A stretch of 64,000 bases of DNA from assembly GCA_050178135.1 (NCBI GenBank), contig JBFXGJ010000009.1:8027-72026 (forward strand), read 5' to 3'. The DNA is from UBA288 sp050178135. GTDB lineage: Archaea; Halobacteriota; Methanomicrobia; Methanomicrobiales; Methanospirillaceae. Positions 44,206-52,348 of the stretch are shown here, piece by piece; positions within the stretch are counted from its first letter, which is position 1; the number at the start of each line of letters is the position of its first letter. Under the pieces are notes generated by a model. The model worked only from the letters and a program-made list of their open reading frames with translations, had not been told where the DNA came from and did not search any database. The position numbers and the translations under genes are program-made.

Positions 44206-45225
44206 TCAGGACGTCCGGCGCGATGTCGAGACCCGGTCTAAAACGGTCATCACGATGACGCCAAACCCGATGCAGACCACCAGGAGCTTTGCCAGTCCCC
44301 CCAGCAGGGGCACCAGGTAGAGGATGTTCAGGACGATGAAGCCGACGACGAACAGGACGAACCGGTTTTCGCCAATCTTCACGACCCGCGCGATGATACG
44401 ACCCACCGAGAGGGCGACGATAAGCCCGGCGACCATGATGCCCGCCACGACCCCAAGCCAGAGCAGGACGGCGATCGGGATGCCGACGATCGTAACAAGG
44501 AGAAGCATCCCGAGAATGATGGCGGCGATGATCGAGGCGACCCCAACCACCAGCGCGGGGAGCGGCTGGTCACGCACCCTGGATTCAAGGAGTGTGGCGG
44601 TCGATGGACAGAGGGCGAGGAGGATCAGACCCAGGACAAGGTACCCGAGAATGACCATGAAGGAGATGAGAGCGCCAATCCCCGAGAGGAAGCCATCGAC
44701 CGGATCCGGTCCATCGGAACGGTCCCTGACCTCATCGTAGCGGGTCACGTTCGCGGACCCCTGGTTCACAAACGACTCCGATGAGACCTGGAGGGTCCCA
44801 TTGATACGACCCTCGTTCCTGAACGAGCCCCCCATGACATGGGCATCCCGCCCTATCGAGGTGTTGGGGCCAAAAACGACCTCGCCGCCAGTCACCACGG
44901 CGTTCCGGGCGACGGGACCGTCCAGGGTAACCTCACCGCCGGCAATCACCACCTTGCCGCCGACCGACGTATCGATCAGCACCTTACCGCCGGCGACGAT
45001 CACGTCGCCCCTTACTGGTGCGCTCACCTCGATCTCGCCCCCGGCGGCAATGAGCGAGTCCACCGGTGCTTCGATGCTGAGCATGCCGCCGGCGGCGAAG
45101 ACGTCGTCGTCGATCGGTTCCGAGACCACGACTGGGTCGTCACCGCCGATCATTCGCACGGCCTGTGCTCCCGGCAGGAGGAGAAGCAGGAGCAGGAGGA
45201 GAACGATGATTCTCGGTCCGTTCAT
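44206..45225 (-). CDS. bactofilin-like (polymer-forming) protein with signal peptide and membrane helices
   Basis: The 339-residue protein has a signal peptide (MNGPRIIVLLLLLLLLLPG), then about eight short beta-helix repeats with the period EIEVSAPVRGDVIVAGG (residues about 30-160), as in bactofilins, and then four C-terminal hydrophobic segments (about 185-320). Ordinary bactofilins are cytosolic; here the polymer-forming part should face outward. Start 45225 is used because a TATA-like TATTAAAAAG on the opposite strand centres about 27 bases ahead, giving a leaderless mRNA. It lies upstream of the Yip1-CARDB-ABC operon in the same direction. Confidence 0.78.
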   Translation of the reverse strand: MNGPRIIVLLLLLLLLLPGAQAVRMIGGDDPVVVSEPIDDDVFAAGGMLSIEAPVDSLIAAGGEIEVSAPVRGDVIVAGGKVLIDTSVGGKVVIAGGEVTLDGPVARNAVVTGGEVVFGPNTSIGRDAHVMGGSFRNEGRINGTLQVSSESFVNQGSANVTRYDEVRDRSDGPDPVDGFLSGIGALISFMVILGYLVLGLILLALCPSTATLLESRVRDQPLPALVVGVASIIAAIILGMLLLVTIVGIPIAVLLWLGVVAGIMVAGLIVALSVGRIIARVVKIGENRFVLFVVGFIVLNILYLVPLLGGLAKLLVVCIGFGVIVMTVLDRVSTSRRTS

Positions 45226-45247
45226 GCAGAGGAATCCCACCGCCCAG

Positions 45248-45257
45248 TATTAAAAAG
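45248..45257 (-). promoter_or_regulatory. TATA-like box of the bactofilin-like gene
   Basis: CTTTTTAATA on the minus strand centres about 27 bases before the ATG at 45225, the distance expected when transcription begins at or next to the start codon. No ribosome binding site is present, in line with a leaderless message. Confidence 0.4.
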
Positions 45258-45274
45258 AGAGCGGTCCTCCCCGG

Positions 45275-46594
45275 TCACACATGGCGCGTGGCAAGGTACC
45301 GGATCAGGCCGTGCACCCCGTCTGCGGTTGGATGGATCTCCATGAAACCATCGAGCCCGTCGAGGGGAAGGCCCCTGCGGACCAGCTCGGCCAGGTACAT
45401 CACCGAGAGCGTGGCATCGGGAGCGATCGAGACGATGCCGGCAACGCGCCGATCGTCGGCGACGAAGACCTTCGCCGCCCCGGTCCTTCGCTCGGGAACG
45501 GTAAAAAACGAGTCCGGTCCGGCAGGACTGGGGATGGTGACGGAGGTCGAGGTGGACCCGTCGTGGGCCCAGGCGAACTGGTTGCCGAGCGCGAAGCCCT
45601 GAGGGATCGCCCGGAGATCGAGGTGGGCCACCTCACCCAGGATGTTCCGGGCCGCCACGCGCCCCTCTTCACGGGCGACAGGGGTGAGATAGGGGGGACC
45701 GACCACGTCTCCGCACGCGTAGACCCCGGGGACCGAGGTCTGCATCCGGTCGTTAACGATGATGGTGCCGTTCTTCCGTCTCTCGAGGCCAACATACCCC
45801 TCGCTGTTCGCCCTGAGGCCGACGGCACAGAGCACTGCATCCGCCGGTAACGAACGCTCTCCGGAAGCAGAACGGATCGTGACCCCACGCACGAATGAGT
45901 CGCCATCAACCGAGACGAGCTCGGTCGACTCGTGGATAGAGACACGATCGAGTTCCTGGCGGGCGAGTCGAACGACGAGCGGATCCATGCGACGGAGTAA
46001 CTCGCTCCGGACCACCAGATCGACCGTGCTCCCGAACGAGGCGAAGATATAGGCAAACTCCACCGCCTGGATGCCGCCACCGAGGATCACCAGTCGCTCG
46101 GGGAGCCTGGGGATCGCCGCCAGGCTCGCCGCCGTGAAGACGCCGTCCATCTCGATGCCGGGGATCCCAGGGAGGGCGGGGCGCGAGCCGGTTGCGATGA
46201 TGATGGCGTCCGACTCGACCGGTGTCCCGTCGATCCGTGCCCGTTGCCCGTCGAAGGTTGCGGAGGCCCCACCGATGACCTCGACCCCGGAGTCCCGGGT
46301 CTCCTTCTCCAGGATGCCCATGATCGTTCGCTGAACCTCTGCCGTCGCACGAAGCAGCCCGCGGAGGTCGACCGCAGGGTACCCGTCAAGGGCCCCGAGC
46401 GAGGCGAGGCGCCGGGCATTCGAGATCGTCCGCGCAGCGTCGTTCAGGGCGTTCACGAGCATGCAGCCGTGGAGCAGGCATTGCCCGCCGATGGTGCGCC
46501 GTTCGACAAGCCGGACCTCGCGGCCTTCGGACGCAAGGTGCATGGCCGCGAACCGGCCCGCCGGGCCACCGCCGATAACGGTGACGGGGGCCAT
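45275..46594 (-). CDS. FAD-dependent pyridine nucleotide-disulfide oxidoreductase (dihydrolipoyl dehydrogenase-like)
   Basis: This 439-residue flavoprotein has an N-terminal FAD motif VIGGGPAGRFAAMHL, the redox disulfide in GGQCLLHGCM (Cys-x4-Cys, about residues 38-43), an NAD(P) loop VILGGGIQAVEFAY, and the second FAD motif GVYACGDVVG. The C-terminal dimer domain keeps HPT (IHPTADG), near the catalytic base of the lipoamide dehydrogenase/mercuric reductase group. No 2-oxoacid dehydrogenase or glycine cleavage genes are nearby, so the disulfide substrate is unknown. The start overlaps the upstream stop by one base. Confidence 0.85.
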   Translation of the reverse strand: MAPVTVIGGGPAGRFAAMHLASEGREVRLVERRTIGGQCLLHGCMLVNALNDAARTISNARRLASLGALDGYPAVDLRGLLRATAEVQRTIMGILEKETRDSGVEVIGGASATFDGQRARIDGTPVESDAIIIATGSRPALPGIPGIEMDGVFTAASLAAIPRLPERLVILGGGIQAVEFAYIFASFGSTVDLVVRSELLRRMDPLVVRLARQELDRVSIHESTELVSVDGDSFVRGVTIRSASGERSLPADAVLCAVGLRANSEGYVGLERRKNGTIIVNDRMQTSVPGVYACGDVVGPPYLTPVAREEGRVAARNILGEVAHLDLRAIPQGFALGNQFAWAHDGSTSTSVTIPSPAGPDSFFTVPERRTGAAKVFVADDRRVAGIVSIAPDATLSVMYLAELVRRGLPLDGLDGFMEIHPTADGVHGLIRYLATRHV

Positions 46595-47535
46595 TAGAGG
46601 ATCTCCACGCCCTCATCCATCGGTGTCGAGAGTATCTCACCGGTATACCCATTGATCTCGACGATCGAACGACCCCGCACCTGCCAGACCGGGACGAAGA
46701 CGCGACTCAGCTCCACGCGGATCGCTTTCCTATCCGGTCGAAAGACCTTCTCCTCGTAGAAGATCGCATCGCGCCGCTCCTGGCGGATCCGAACCTTCTT
46801 CGTGAGGGAGCGGACGACATAGTCGACCATCCGCCCTTCAGCCGCGTCCCGGGTGATGTGGGTCTCGCTCACCTCGGCCCCGGGAGGGAGTTCGGCACGG
46901 GTAATAACCCCATCGTCCAGGGTAACGAACTCGCCGTTGATCGCGTTCAGCGCGATCGACCCCTCCTGGTCGAAGGAGATCTGGTGGTCCTTGTAGGTCG
47001 TGCCCCCCGACGAGACGTAGTGCGCCTGCCAGTAGGGGATCAGGCGGAGCTGTGCTGCCCCCTCACTCTTGGCGAGCATGCGGGCATCGCGTTCGCTGAG
47101 CCGAAGAGGGAGATGGGGAATGCCAGTCTCCTCATCCTGGCAGGTGGGGATGGCACCAACCCACGCCTGCCGCGGGCGGACGAGTTCGAGGACCATCTCC
47201 CTCCCCAGCACCCTGGCGCATGCTGCCTTTCCCGCGTAGTCGATCAGGGCCGGAATCCCCCAGAGGATACAGTCCTTGACAGCGATACGGTCGTTCACCG
47301 AGAAGAGAAGCTTGCGGCAGACGACCTCCTTATCATGGGCCTGGACCCTGTACACAGTCTGGTCGAACTGCTCGATCTCCGCCGTATCATTGCTGCACAT
47401 CACCAGGATGCATTCGTCCTCGCGAATCGCCGAAAGGTCGAGCGGAGGTTCCATCGGCTCGACGTCGAACGCGGCCGATTCAAGGATCCTGCCGATCTCA
47501 TCCCGTGCGCGTTCCCGAACCTGCCGATCCATCAT
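46594..47535 (-). CDS. conserved-looking protein of unknown function
   Basis: I do not recognise this 313-residue protein. It is soluble, with a mixed alpha/beta N-terminal half (CILVMCSNDTAEIEQF, VCRKLLFSVNDRIAVKDCILWG) and a C-terminal half rich in beta strands and basic residues (SLTKKVRIRQERRD, VFVPVWQVRGRSIVEINGYTGEIL, the last part resembling PepSY-like strands). The coupling with the disulfide oxidoreductase gene (one-base overlap) suggests a shared pathway. It is divergent from the NrpR-domain gene across 56 bases, so nitrogen control is a possibility. Confidence 0.7.
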   Translation of the reverse strand: MMDRQVRERARDEIGRILESAAFDVEPMEPPLDLSAIREDECILVMCSNDTAEIEQFDQTVYRVQAHDKEVVCRKLLFSVNDRIAVKDCILWGIPALIDYAGKAACARVLGREMVLELVRPRQAWVGAIPTCQDEETGIPHLPLRLSERDARMLAKSEGAAQLRLIPYWQAHYVSSGGTTYKDHQISFDQEGSIALNAINGEFVTLDDGVITRAELPPGAEVSETHITRDAAEGRMVDYVVRSLTKKVRIRQERRDAIFYEEKVFRPDRKAIRVELSRVFVPVWQVRGRSIVEINGYTGEILSTPMDEGVEIL

Positions 47536-47591
47536 TCGTACTTCGACTCCCAGGTATAGAACAATTTTTCTCCCGCAAGGAGCGAGTACAG

Positions 47592-48371
47592 ATGATGAGC
47601 CGGTCCCTCAAGTTTGTCAATCACACGATTGAAGACTTCGCGATGCAGGTCACGTACGACCCCGTCACCGGCAGGGGGACGGTCGTCTTCAACCTCTCCC
47701 TGGTCCGGAAGAGCGACCTGTTGCCCGTGCTGGACGTGATCAGAACAGCGTGGCGCTCGGGTGTCTGCGTCTCCGATCTCGTCCGCGTGGTCCACGCCGG
47801 CGAGACGATCAACGGGTTTACGATTCCCGACGAGCAGGTGGGGATCTGCACCGTCTGTTCGGTAACCCTAGACGGGATCCTGCTCAAGCGGGGCGTTCCG
47901 CTTCACCCGATCGGTGGTGGAGTCGTCGAGATCGTAAACCGCGTACCCCGCCGGTTCACCCACCTGATTCACTACGACGAGACCACGGTGGACCCCCTCC
48001 AGGTGCTGATTGCCGAGGAGATCACGTCGGTGACCGAGGTGATGCGGAGCGGAAACGGAACGATCCTCGCGAATATTCGCGAGTGTCACATGGAAGCAGA
48101 ACCCATGGTCGCCGAACTGCTTGAAGACCTCGCATCGAGCCAGTTCGTCGGGGTGCTCGAGGTCGGGCTGCCAAACAGCCCGTTGCTCGGGGTCCAGGTG
48201 AGCCCGCAATACCTGGGTGTGGTCGCTGTCGGCGGCACGAACCCTCTCGCGGCTGTCCGAGAGGCGGGCTTCGAGGTCATGACCCGCGCCATCAAGGGCG
48301 TTATCGACTCAGCCGAGATGCAGGGGATCGAACAGCTCCTCGCCGACATCCGGACCGGATTTTCTGACTGA
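47592..48371 (+). CDS. NrpR-domain (DUF128) regulator without HTH
   Basis: The 259-residue protein is one NrpR regulatory domain (FAMQVTYDPVTGRGTVVFNLSL in two parts, GICTVCSVTLDGILLKRGVPL, and GGGVVEI followed by the C-terminal half). NrpR senses 2-oxoglutarate and represses nitrogen genes in methanogens. The usual N-terminal winged helix is missing, and the frame upstream of the start does not encode one. This matches NrpRII of Methanosarcina, which does not bind DNA alone but links DNA-bound NrpRI to TBP and TFB. AAGGAG nine bases ahead fixes the start. Confidence 0.8.
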   Translation: MMSRSLKFVNHTIEDFAMQVTYDPVTGRGTVVFNLSLVRKSDLLPVLDVIRTAWRSGVCVSDLVRVVHAGETINGFTIPDEQVGICTVCSVTLDGILLKRGVPLHPIGGGVVEIVNRVPRRFTHLIHYDETTVDPLQVLIAEEITSVTEVMRSGNGTILANIRECHMEAEPMVAELLEDLASSQFVGVLEVGLPNSPLLGVQVSPQYLGVVAVGGTNPLAAVREAGFEVMTRAIKGVIDSAEMQGIEQLLADIRTGFSD

Positions 48372-48500
48372 TGGGGAGAAAAGGGGTACGAGCCCTCCGT
48401 CTTCCTGCCGGTTCACGCCCATTCGGCCTGACCCAGTCAACAGGCCTGCGGCGGTTAGTGTGATCGGGTATTATCTCTATCAAACACAAAAGTCGTCGGC

Positions 48501-49211
48501 ATGATACCTGGGTGGACCGAGGCCGAACTTCCCGTACCTCAGCTCCGTGACGGCTCCGAGCTCGCCGGCATGACCGCTGACCCGGATTGCCGGATCACGG
48601 GTCCGATCTACCAGATGTTCCGTGACATTGCGCGGACCGAGGATGACCGGCGATGGCTCGCCAGTCAGCATGTCCGCTACGATATCACGCGAATCCCCCC
48701 CGCCACCTTCTGCAACGAGTTCGTCAAGACGAAGGGGCATTACCACCCGGTCAACCCTGCCGGGATCGCCTTTCCGGAGGTCTACGAGGTGATGTCGGGC
48801 CGTGCCCACTACCTCCTCCAGCGGCCGGACCATTCTGACGCCGTCCTGATCGAGGCGGCGGCCGGCACCATCGTCCTCATCGCACCGGGCTACGGTCACG
48901 TCACCATAAACCCGGGTGAGACGGACCTCGTGATGGCAAACCTCGTCTCGACCACCTTCTCGAGCGATTACCGTCCGTACGAAGCCCTGCGCGGTGCTAT
49001 CTACTACGAACTCGCCGACGGGACGTTCGTCCCGAACCCTGCATATCTCCGGGTACCCCCGCTCCGGCACCTTCGCCCGGCCAACCTCGGCCCGCTCGGC
49101 GTACCGGCCTCCTGCACCCTCTATGACCTCGTCGAGGGGCGGGTCCCGCTCGACTGGCTGAACGCCCCCGAGCGATTCGCCGGGCTGCTCAGCCTTCGCT
49201 CGGCAGAGTGA
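48501..49211 (+). CDS. pgi: cupin-type glucose-6-phosphate isomerase
   Basis: This 236-residue protein is an archaeal cupin phosphoglucose isomerase, interconverting glucose-6-P and fructose-6-P. The metal motif is visible as TKGHYHP followed by PEVYEVMSGRAHYLLQ (about 75-105), and the second cupin motif includes GYGHVTIN. It has no relation to the bacterial PGI fold. TATA-like GGTATTATC lies about 30 bases ahead. Its 3' end overlaps the convergent nadE by 23 bases. Confidence 0.9.
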   Translation: MIPGWTEAELPVPQLRDGSELAGMTADPDCRITGPIYQMFRDIARTEDDRRWLASQHVRYDITRIPPATFCNEFVKTKGHYHPVNPAGIAFPEVYEVMSGRAHYLLQRPDHSDAVLIEAAAGTIVLIAPGYGHVTINPGETDLVMANLVSTTFSSDYRPYEALRGAIYYELADGTFVPNPAYLRVPPLRHLRPANLGPLGVPASCTLYDLVEGRVPLDWLNAPERFAGLLSLRSAE

Positions 49212-49947
49212 AGGCACCCAGCCGCTTGTGAGTCGAGGCCTGGACGCGGGCGAGTACCCGTTCCTCGATCTCGTCCTGCGCTTTCCACCCATTTTCAACA
49301 AGCGTTGCCAGCGCACGGTCGATCTCGTCGTAGCTGAGGCCGAGTTCATCCTCGTCTTTCTGACCGACCCAGAGCCCGGCCGATGGAGGGCGCTCCAGGA
49401 TTCGTTGGGGAATCCCGAGTTCGGACCCGATCTGGTAGACCTCGTGCTTGAAGAGGTGGAGGATCGGCTGCAGGTCGGCCGCACTGTCTCCCCACTTGGT
49501 GGAATACCCCAGCAGGTACTCAGAGCGGTTCGAGGTCCCACAGACGAGCCGGTGGTCCCGGTTCGCATGGTAGTACAGAACGACCATCCTCGCTCGCGCC
49601 ATCAGGTTTCCGAGCAGGTAGGGGGTCTCGACGTACCCCGGCATGGCACGAAAGCCATCCAGAACGGGCTCGATTGAGACCGTCCTGTGCTCACACCCGA
49701 GAAGACGACAGAGTTCCCGGGCGTCCTCGAGGTCCTCCGCGGCGCTGACTGCGCTCGGAAGGGAGAGGGCAAGAACCCGGTCGGCCCCGACCGCCCGAAC
49801 ACAGAGCGCCGCCGCCACCGCGGAGTCGACTCCCCCGGAGACCCCGATCACGAGCCCCTCGACCCCAGCCTCCCAGAACATGCGCCGTATCATCTGCTCG
49901 ATCCGGCCGAGGACGCAACCGCATCCACCGTCGATCATGGATTCCAC
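49189..49947 (-). CDS. nadE: NAD+ synthetase (ammonia-dependent)
   Basis: This 252-residue PP-loop enzyme amidates nicotinate adenine dinucleotide, the last step of NAD synthesis. The PP-loop SGGVDS is at residues 37-42; further conserved pieces are NLMARARMVVLYYHAN, GTSNRSEYLLGY and TKWGDSAADLQPI. There is no glutaminase domain, so it uses ammonia directly. It directly abuts the end of the channel gene upstream on the same strand, so they are probably cotranscribed. Confidence 0.93.
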   Translation of the reverse strand: MESMIDGGCGCVLGRIEQMIRRMFWEAGVEGLVIGVSGGVDSAVAAALCVRAVGADRVLALSLPSAVSAAEDLEDARELCRLLGCEHRTVSIEPVLDGFRAMPGYVETPYLLGNLMARARMVVLYYHANRDHRLVCGTSNRSEYLLGYSTKWGDSAADLQPILHLFKHEVYQIGSELGIPQRILERPPSAGLWVGQKDEDELGLSYDEIDRALATLVENGWKAQDEIEERVLARVQASTHKRLGAFTLPSEG

Positions 49948-51630
49948 CTACATCAATCTGAGGCACCGCCTTAACTCCTTAACGCCCCCGATCAGCAGGA
50001 GCCGGTCTTCCGCGGCGAACATCTCGTCCGGGCCGGGCCTGAGGACCGACCGCGTGCCCCCCTCGATCCCGATGACGGAGACGCCGCTCCGGCCTTCCAA
50101 CCAGCGGACGGCGCGAGGACGGGGACGTGTGAACCGGACCTTGACCACTCTCTGTCCATCAGGCAGGTCGAGGAGCACCTGGACCCTGTCTGCAAGCACG
50201 GTCCTGGCAATCATCTGCCCACCGATCATCGGCTGGAGCGCAACAAAATTCGCGCCGGCGCGATAGAGACGGTCAACGGCCCCGGGGTGGTTTGCCCGTG
50301 CCAGGATCTTGAGGCTCGGGTTCAGGTTCCTGGCCATCAGGACCGTGAAGATGTTCACTTCGTCGTCATTGACTGTCGTGACCAGCAGGTGAGCATCCTC
50401 GATCCCTGAGCGGACCAGGACCTCCTCTTCCTCCGCGTCGCCAACAACTGATGGGAACGGCAGTTCGCGGGGGTCGACAACGGTACACAGGATGTCTCGT
50501 TCGGACAATTCGCGGTGCACGGCGACCCCAACGTCCCCGAACCCCGTGATCACCGCCTTTCGATCCATGCCGCCGCGGACGCGGAGTTCCAGCTCCATCA
50601 CTCGCTCGAGGTCCGGGGCCCGCCCAACGAGGAAGAGCATCGCGGAAGAGTCGACCACCTCCTCCGGGCCCGGCATGAACTGGAAGACACCTCCTCTCCA
50701 GAGGATCAGGGGAAGGACATGGTGATTCTCGAAGAGGGCGAGGTCCGCCAGCGTCCGGTTGATGGCGGGAGATCCACGGAGGATCGGTGCCTTGATGATC
50801 CAGAAGACATGCTCCTGCGCCGGTTCGACCAGGTCAGGGACCTGTTGCTGCTCCTGGGGGGCGAGACCATACCGGGCAAGGACGAGCCCGGTCGAGTACT
50901 TCGGCGATAGGACGATCTCGGCCCCGGCGTACCGGAGGTACCGGTCAAATGCCGGGTCATCAACCACCGCGATCACCTGGGCGTCGGTCTTCCCTCGAAC
51001 GGCGAGGATCGTGTTTGCCGCCGTCCGGACCTCGCCGGTGACGACGACGGAGCGGGCACGTCCGATCCACGCCGCTTCCTGGGTCGAGGAGAGCACGGGG
51101 TCCCCCCAGATGACATGGGCCTGCCACCGGTACCGGCGGTGGGCTTTCATTGCCGATTCTTCGTCCTCTGCGACGATCACAACCGGACGATCCGTGAACT
51201 GGAGTCCCTCGACCAGCGAGCGGACCGTCTCATCGAACCCGATGATCACGATGTGGTCCTCCAGCGGACGCGTGGTCCGCCTCGGTGGCGTGTCCCTGAC
51301 GAACCGGGAGAGGTACGGCGTCAGGATGAGCGGGACGACCATGAAGATCATCACCACCCCGGTCGCCATCATCACGATCGAAAAGAGCGACGTCAGCTCG
51401 TTCTCGAACGGGAGGAGCTCACCGTACCCAACCGTGGTCAGGGTCTGCATCACGAATTGGAGCGACTCTGTCCAGGTAAGAGCCCGCCCCTCGAGAAGGG
51501 GATAGAAGTGATGGAAGAGCGCGGTGTAGACGGCGACGGTTGCACCGAAGAAGAGGAGGTAGACCTTGACCCGCTGGGTCGAGACCAGCTGGAGGAACGA
51601 ACGGAACCAGCCGATCACCCTGCCGAACAT
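49948..51630 (-). CDS. ion channel with two RCK/TrkA-type domains
   Basis: The 560-residue protein has two membrane helices around a K+ pore (filter TVGYG, residues 66-70), then two RCK Rossmann domains (VIIGFDETVRSLVEGL about 120 and AVITGFGDVGVAVHREL about 330) and a C-terminal TrkA-C-like part. It resembles gated potassium channels of methanogens such as MthK with a duplicated RCK. The frame extends far upstream (to 51969) in a proline/arginine-rich stretch, but the ATG at 51630, with GGAGGG ahead, is clearly the start. It directly follows the thiolase-like gene. Confidence 0.9.
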   Translation of the reverse strand: MFGRVIGWFRSFLQLVSTQRVKVYLLFFGATVAVYTALFHHFYPLLEGRALTWTESLQFVMQTLTTVGYGELLPFENELTSLFSIVMMATGVVMIFMVVPLILTPYLSRFVRDTPPRRTTRPLEDHIVIIGFDETVRSLVEGLQFTDRPVVIVAEDEESAMKAHRRYRWQAHVIWGDPVLSSTQEAAWIGRARSVVVTGEVRTAANTILAVRGKTDAQVIAVVDDPAFDRYLRYAGAEIVLSPKYSTGLVLARYGLAPQEQQQVPDLVEPAQEHVFWIIKAPILRGSPAINRTLADLALFENHHVLPLILWRGGVFQFMPGPEEVVDSSAMLFLVGRAPDLERVMELELRVRGGMDRKAVITGFGDVGVAVHRELSERDILCTVVDPRELPFPSVVGDAEEEEVLVRSGIEDAHLLVTTVNDDEVNIFTVLMARNLNPSLKILARANHPGAVDRLYRAGANFVALQPMIGGQMIARTVLADRVQVLLDLPDGQRVVKVRFTRPRPRAVRWLEGRSGVSVIGIEGGTRSVLRPGPDEMFAAEDRLLLIGGVKELRRCLRLM

Positions 51631-52274
51631 CAGCCCTCCTCCCCTCCTGCCAGGTCGAGCAGGGCATCCTCGAGCCGCGCGAGGGCAAACGGAGCCGAGG
51701 GATGCAGGCCAGCATGACGTTCGAGTTCTTCCGAAACGAAGCAGTCGAAGGAGGTCATCTCCGATCTCGAGGAGGTGAAAGACGTGCCTCCCATCCACCG
51801 GGCGTACAGCCGCACCTCCTCGGCGGGGACGCGGACGAACGGGCGAATCACGCGGGCGGCTCCGGGCGGTGGAGGGGCGAGCAGGTCGACGGCCCGTCCC
51901 CGCAGTACGGCCGCGAGGATACGGGTCGCCGCATCCTCGAGGACCGAGGCATCGGCAAAGACCGTGCATCCCTCGCGTGCCGCCTCGACGGCGACCGACT
52001 CACCGGAGGTCGATCTCAGTGGATGGACGGCCAATCGCCCCCCCACGGCATGGCGTTCGAGAAATGCTCGCAGGGCGACGTCCGCAGCCCTGCCGCCAGG
52101 GAGGACCGCAACCCGATCGCACGGCCGGAGTCCCCCCTGCCGGCGGACCTCCCGCCGCGCTCGGCGCTCGATGTCCCTGACCAGGTGTTCCCGGCAGAGA
52201 GACCGCCCGGAATACGCCTGGAACAGGACCGCCTCGCGGTGGCACCGGCTGCAGGTCGAGTCCGTCCCCTTCAC
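51630..52274 (-). CDS. TtcA/Ncs6-family protein lacking the PP-loop
   Basis: This 214-residue protein aligns with archaeal tRNA 2-thiolation ATPases (Ncs6/TtuA, TIGR00269-like). The N-terminal zinc site is Cys8, Cys11, Cys27, His30 (CSRC ... LCREH), followed by the helix ERRARREV. Where the PP-loop SGGxDS should stand, residues 59-64 read PGGRAA, so the Ser, Asp and Ser are all changed. Later pieces (LEDAATRILAAVLRG, VIRPFVRVPAEEVRLYA) still match the family. It is shorter than the active enzymes (about 300). The GTG at 52274 is assumed; a GTG at 52304 could instead be a leaderless start. It is cotranscribed with the channel gene. Confidence 0.65.
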   Translation of the reverse strand: MKGTDSTCSRCHREAVLFQAYSGRSLCREHLVRDIERRARREVRRQGGLRPCDRVAVLPGGRAADVALRAFLERHAVGGRLAVHPLRSTSGESVAVEAAREGCTVFADASVLEDAATRILAAVLRGRAVDLLAPPPPGAARVIRPFVRVPAEEVRLYARWMGGTSFTSSRSEMTSFDCFVSEELERHAGLHPSAPFALARLEDALLDLAGGEEG

Positions 52275-52348
52275 ACCAGTGAATATGACCGCCAGGATTA
52301 TCACCTTGACTGCCGGGTTCACGCTGCTTTTATGCGGGGAACTGCATA

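Noticed and set aside
49948..51969. Longer form of the channel protein with an extra 113 N-terminal residues
   Set aside because: The extra part is arginine/proline-rich and antisense-like to the overlapping thiolase-like gene; the ATG at 51630 has a clear GGAGGG and starts before the first membrane helix.
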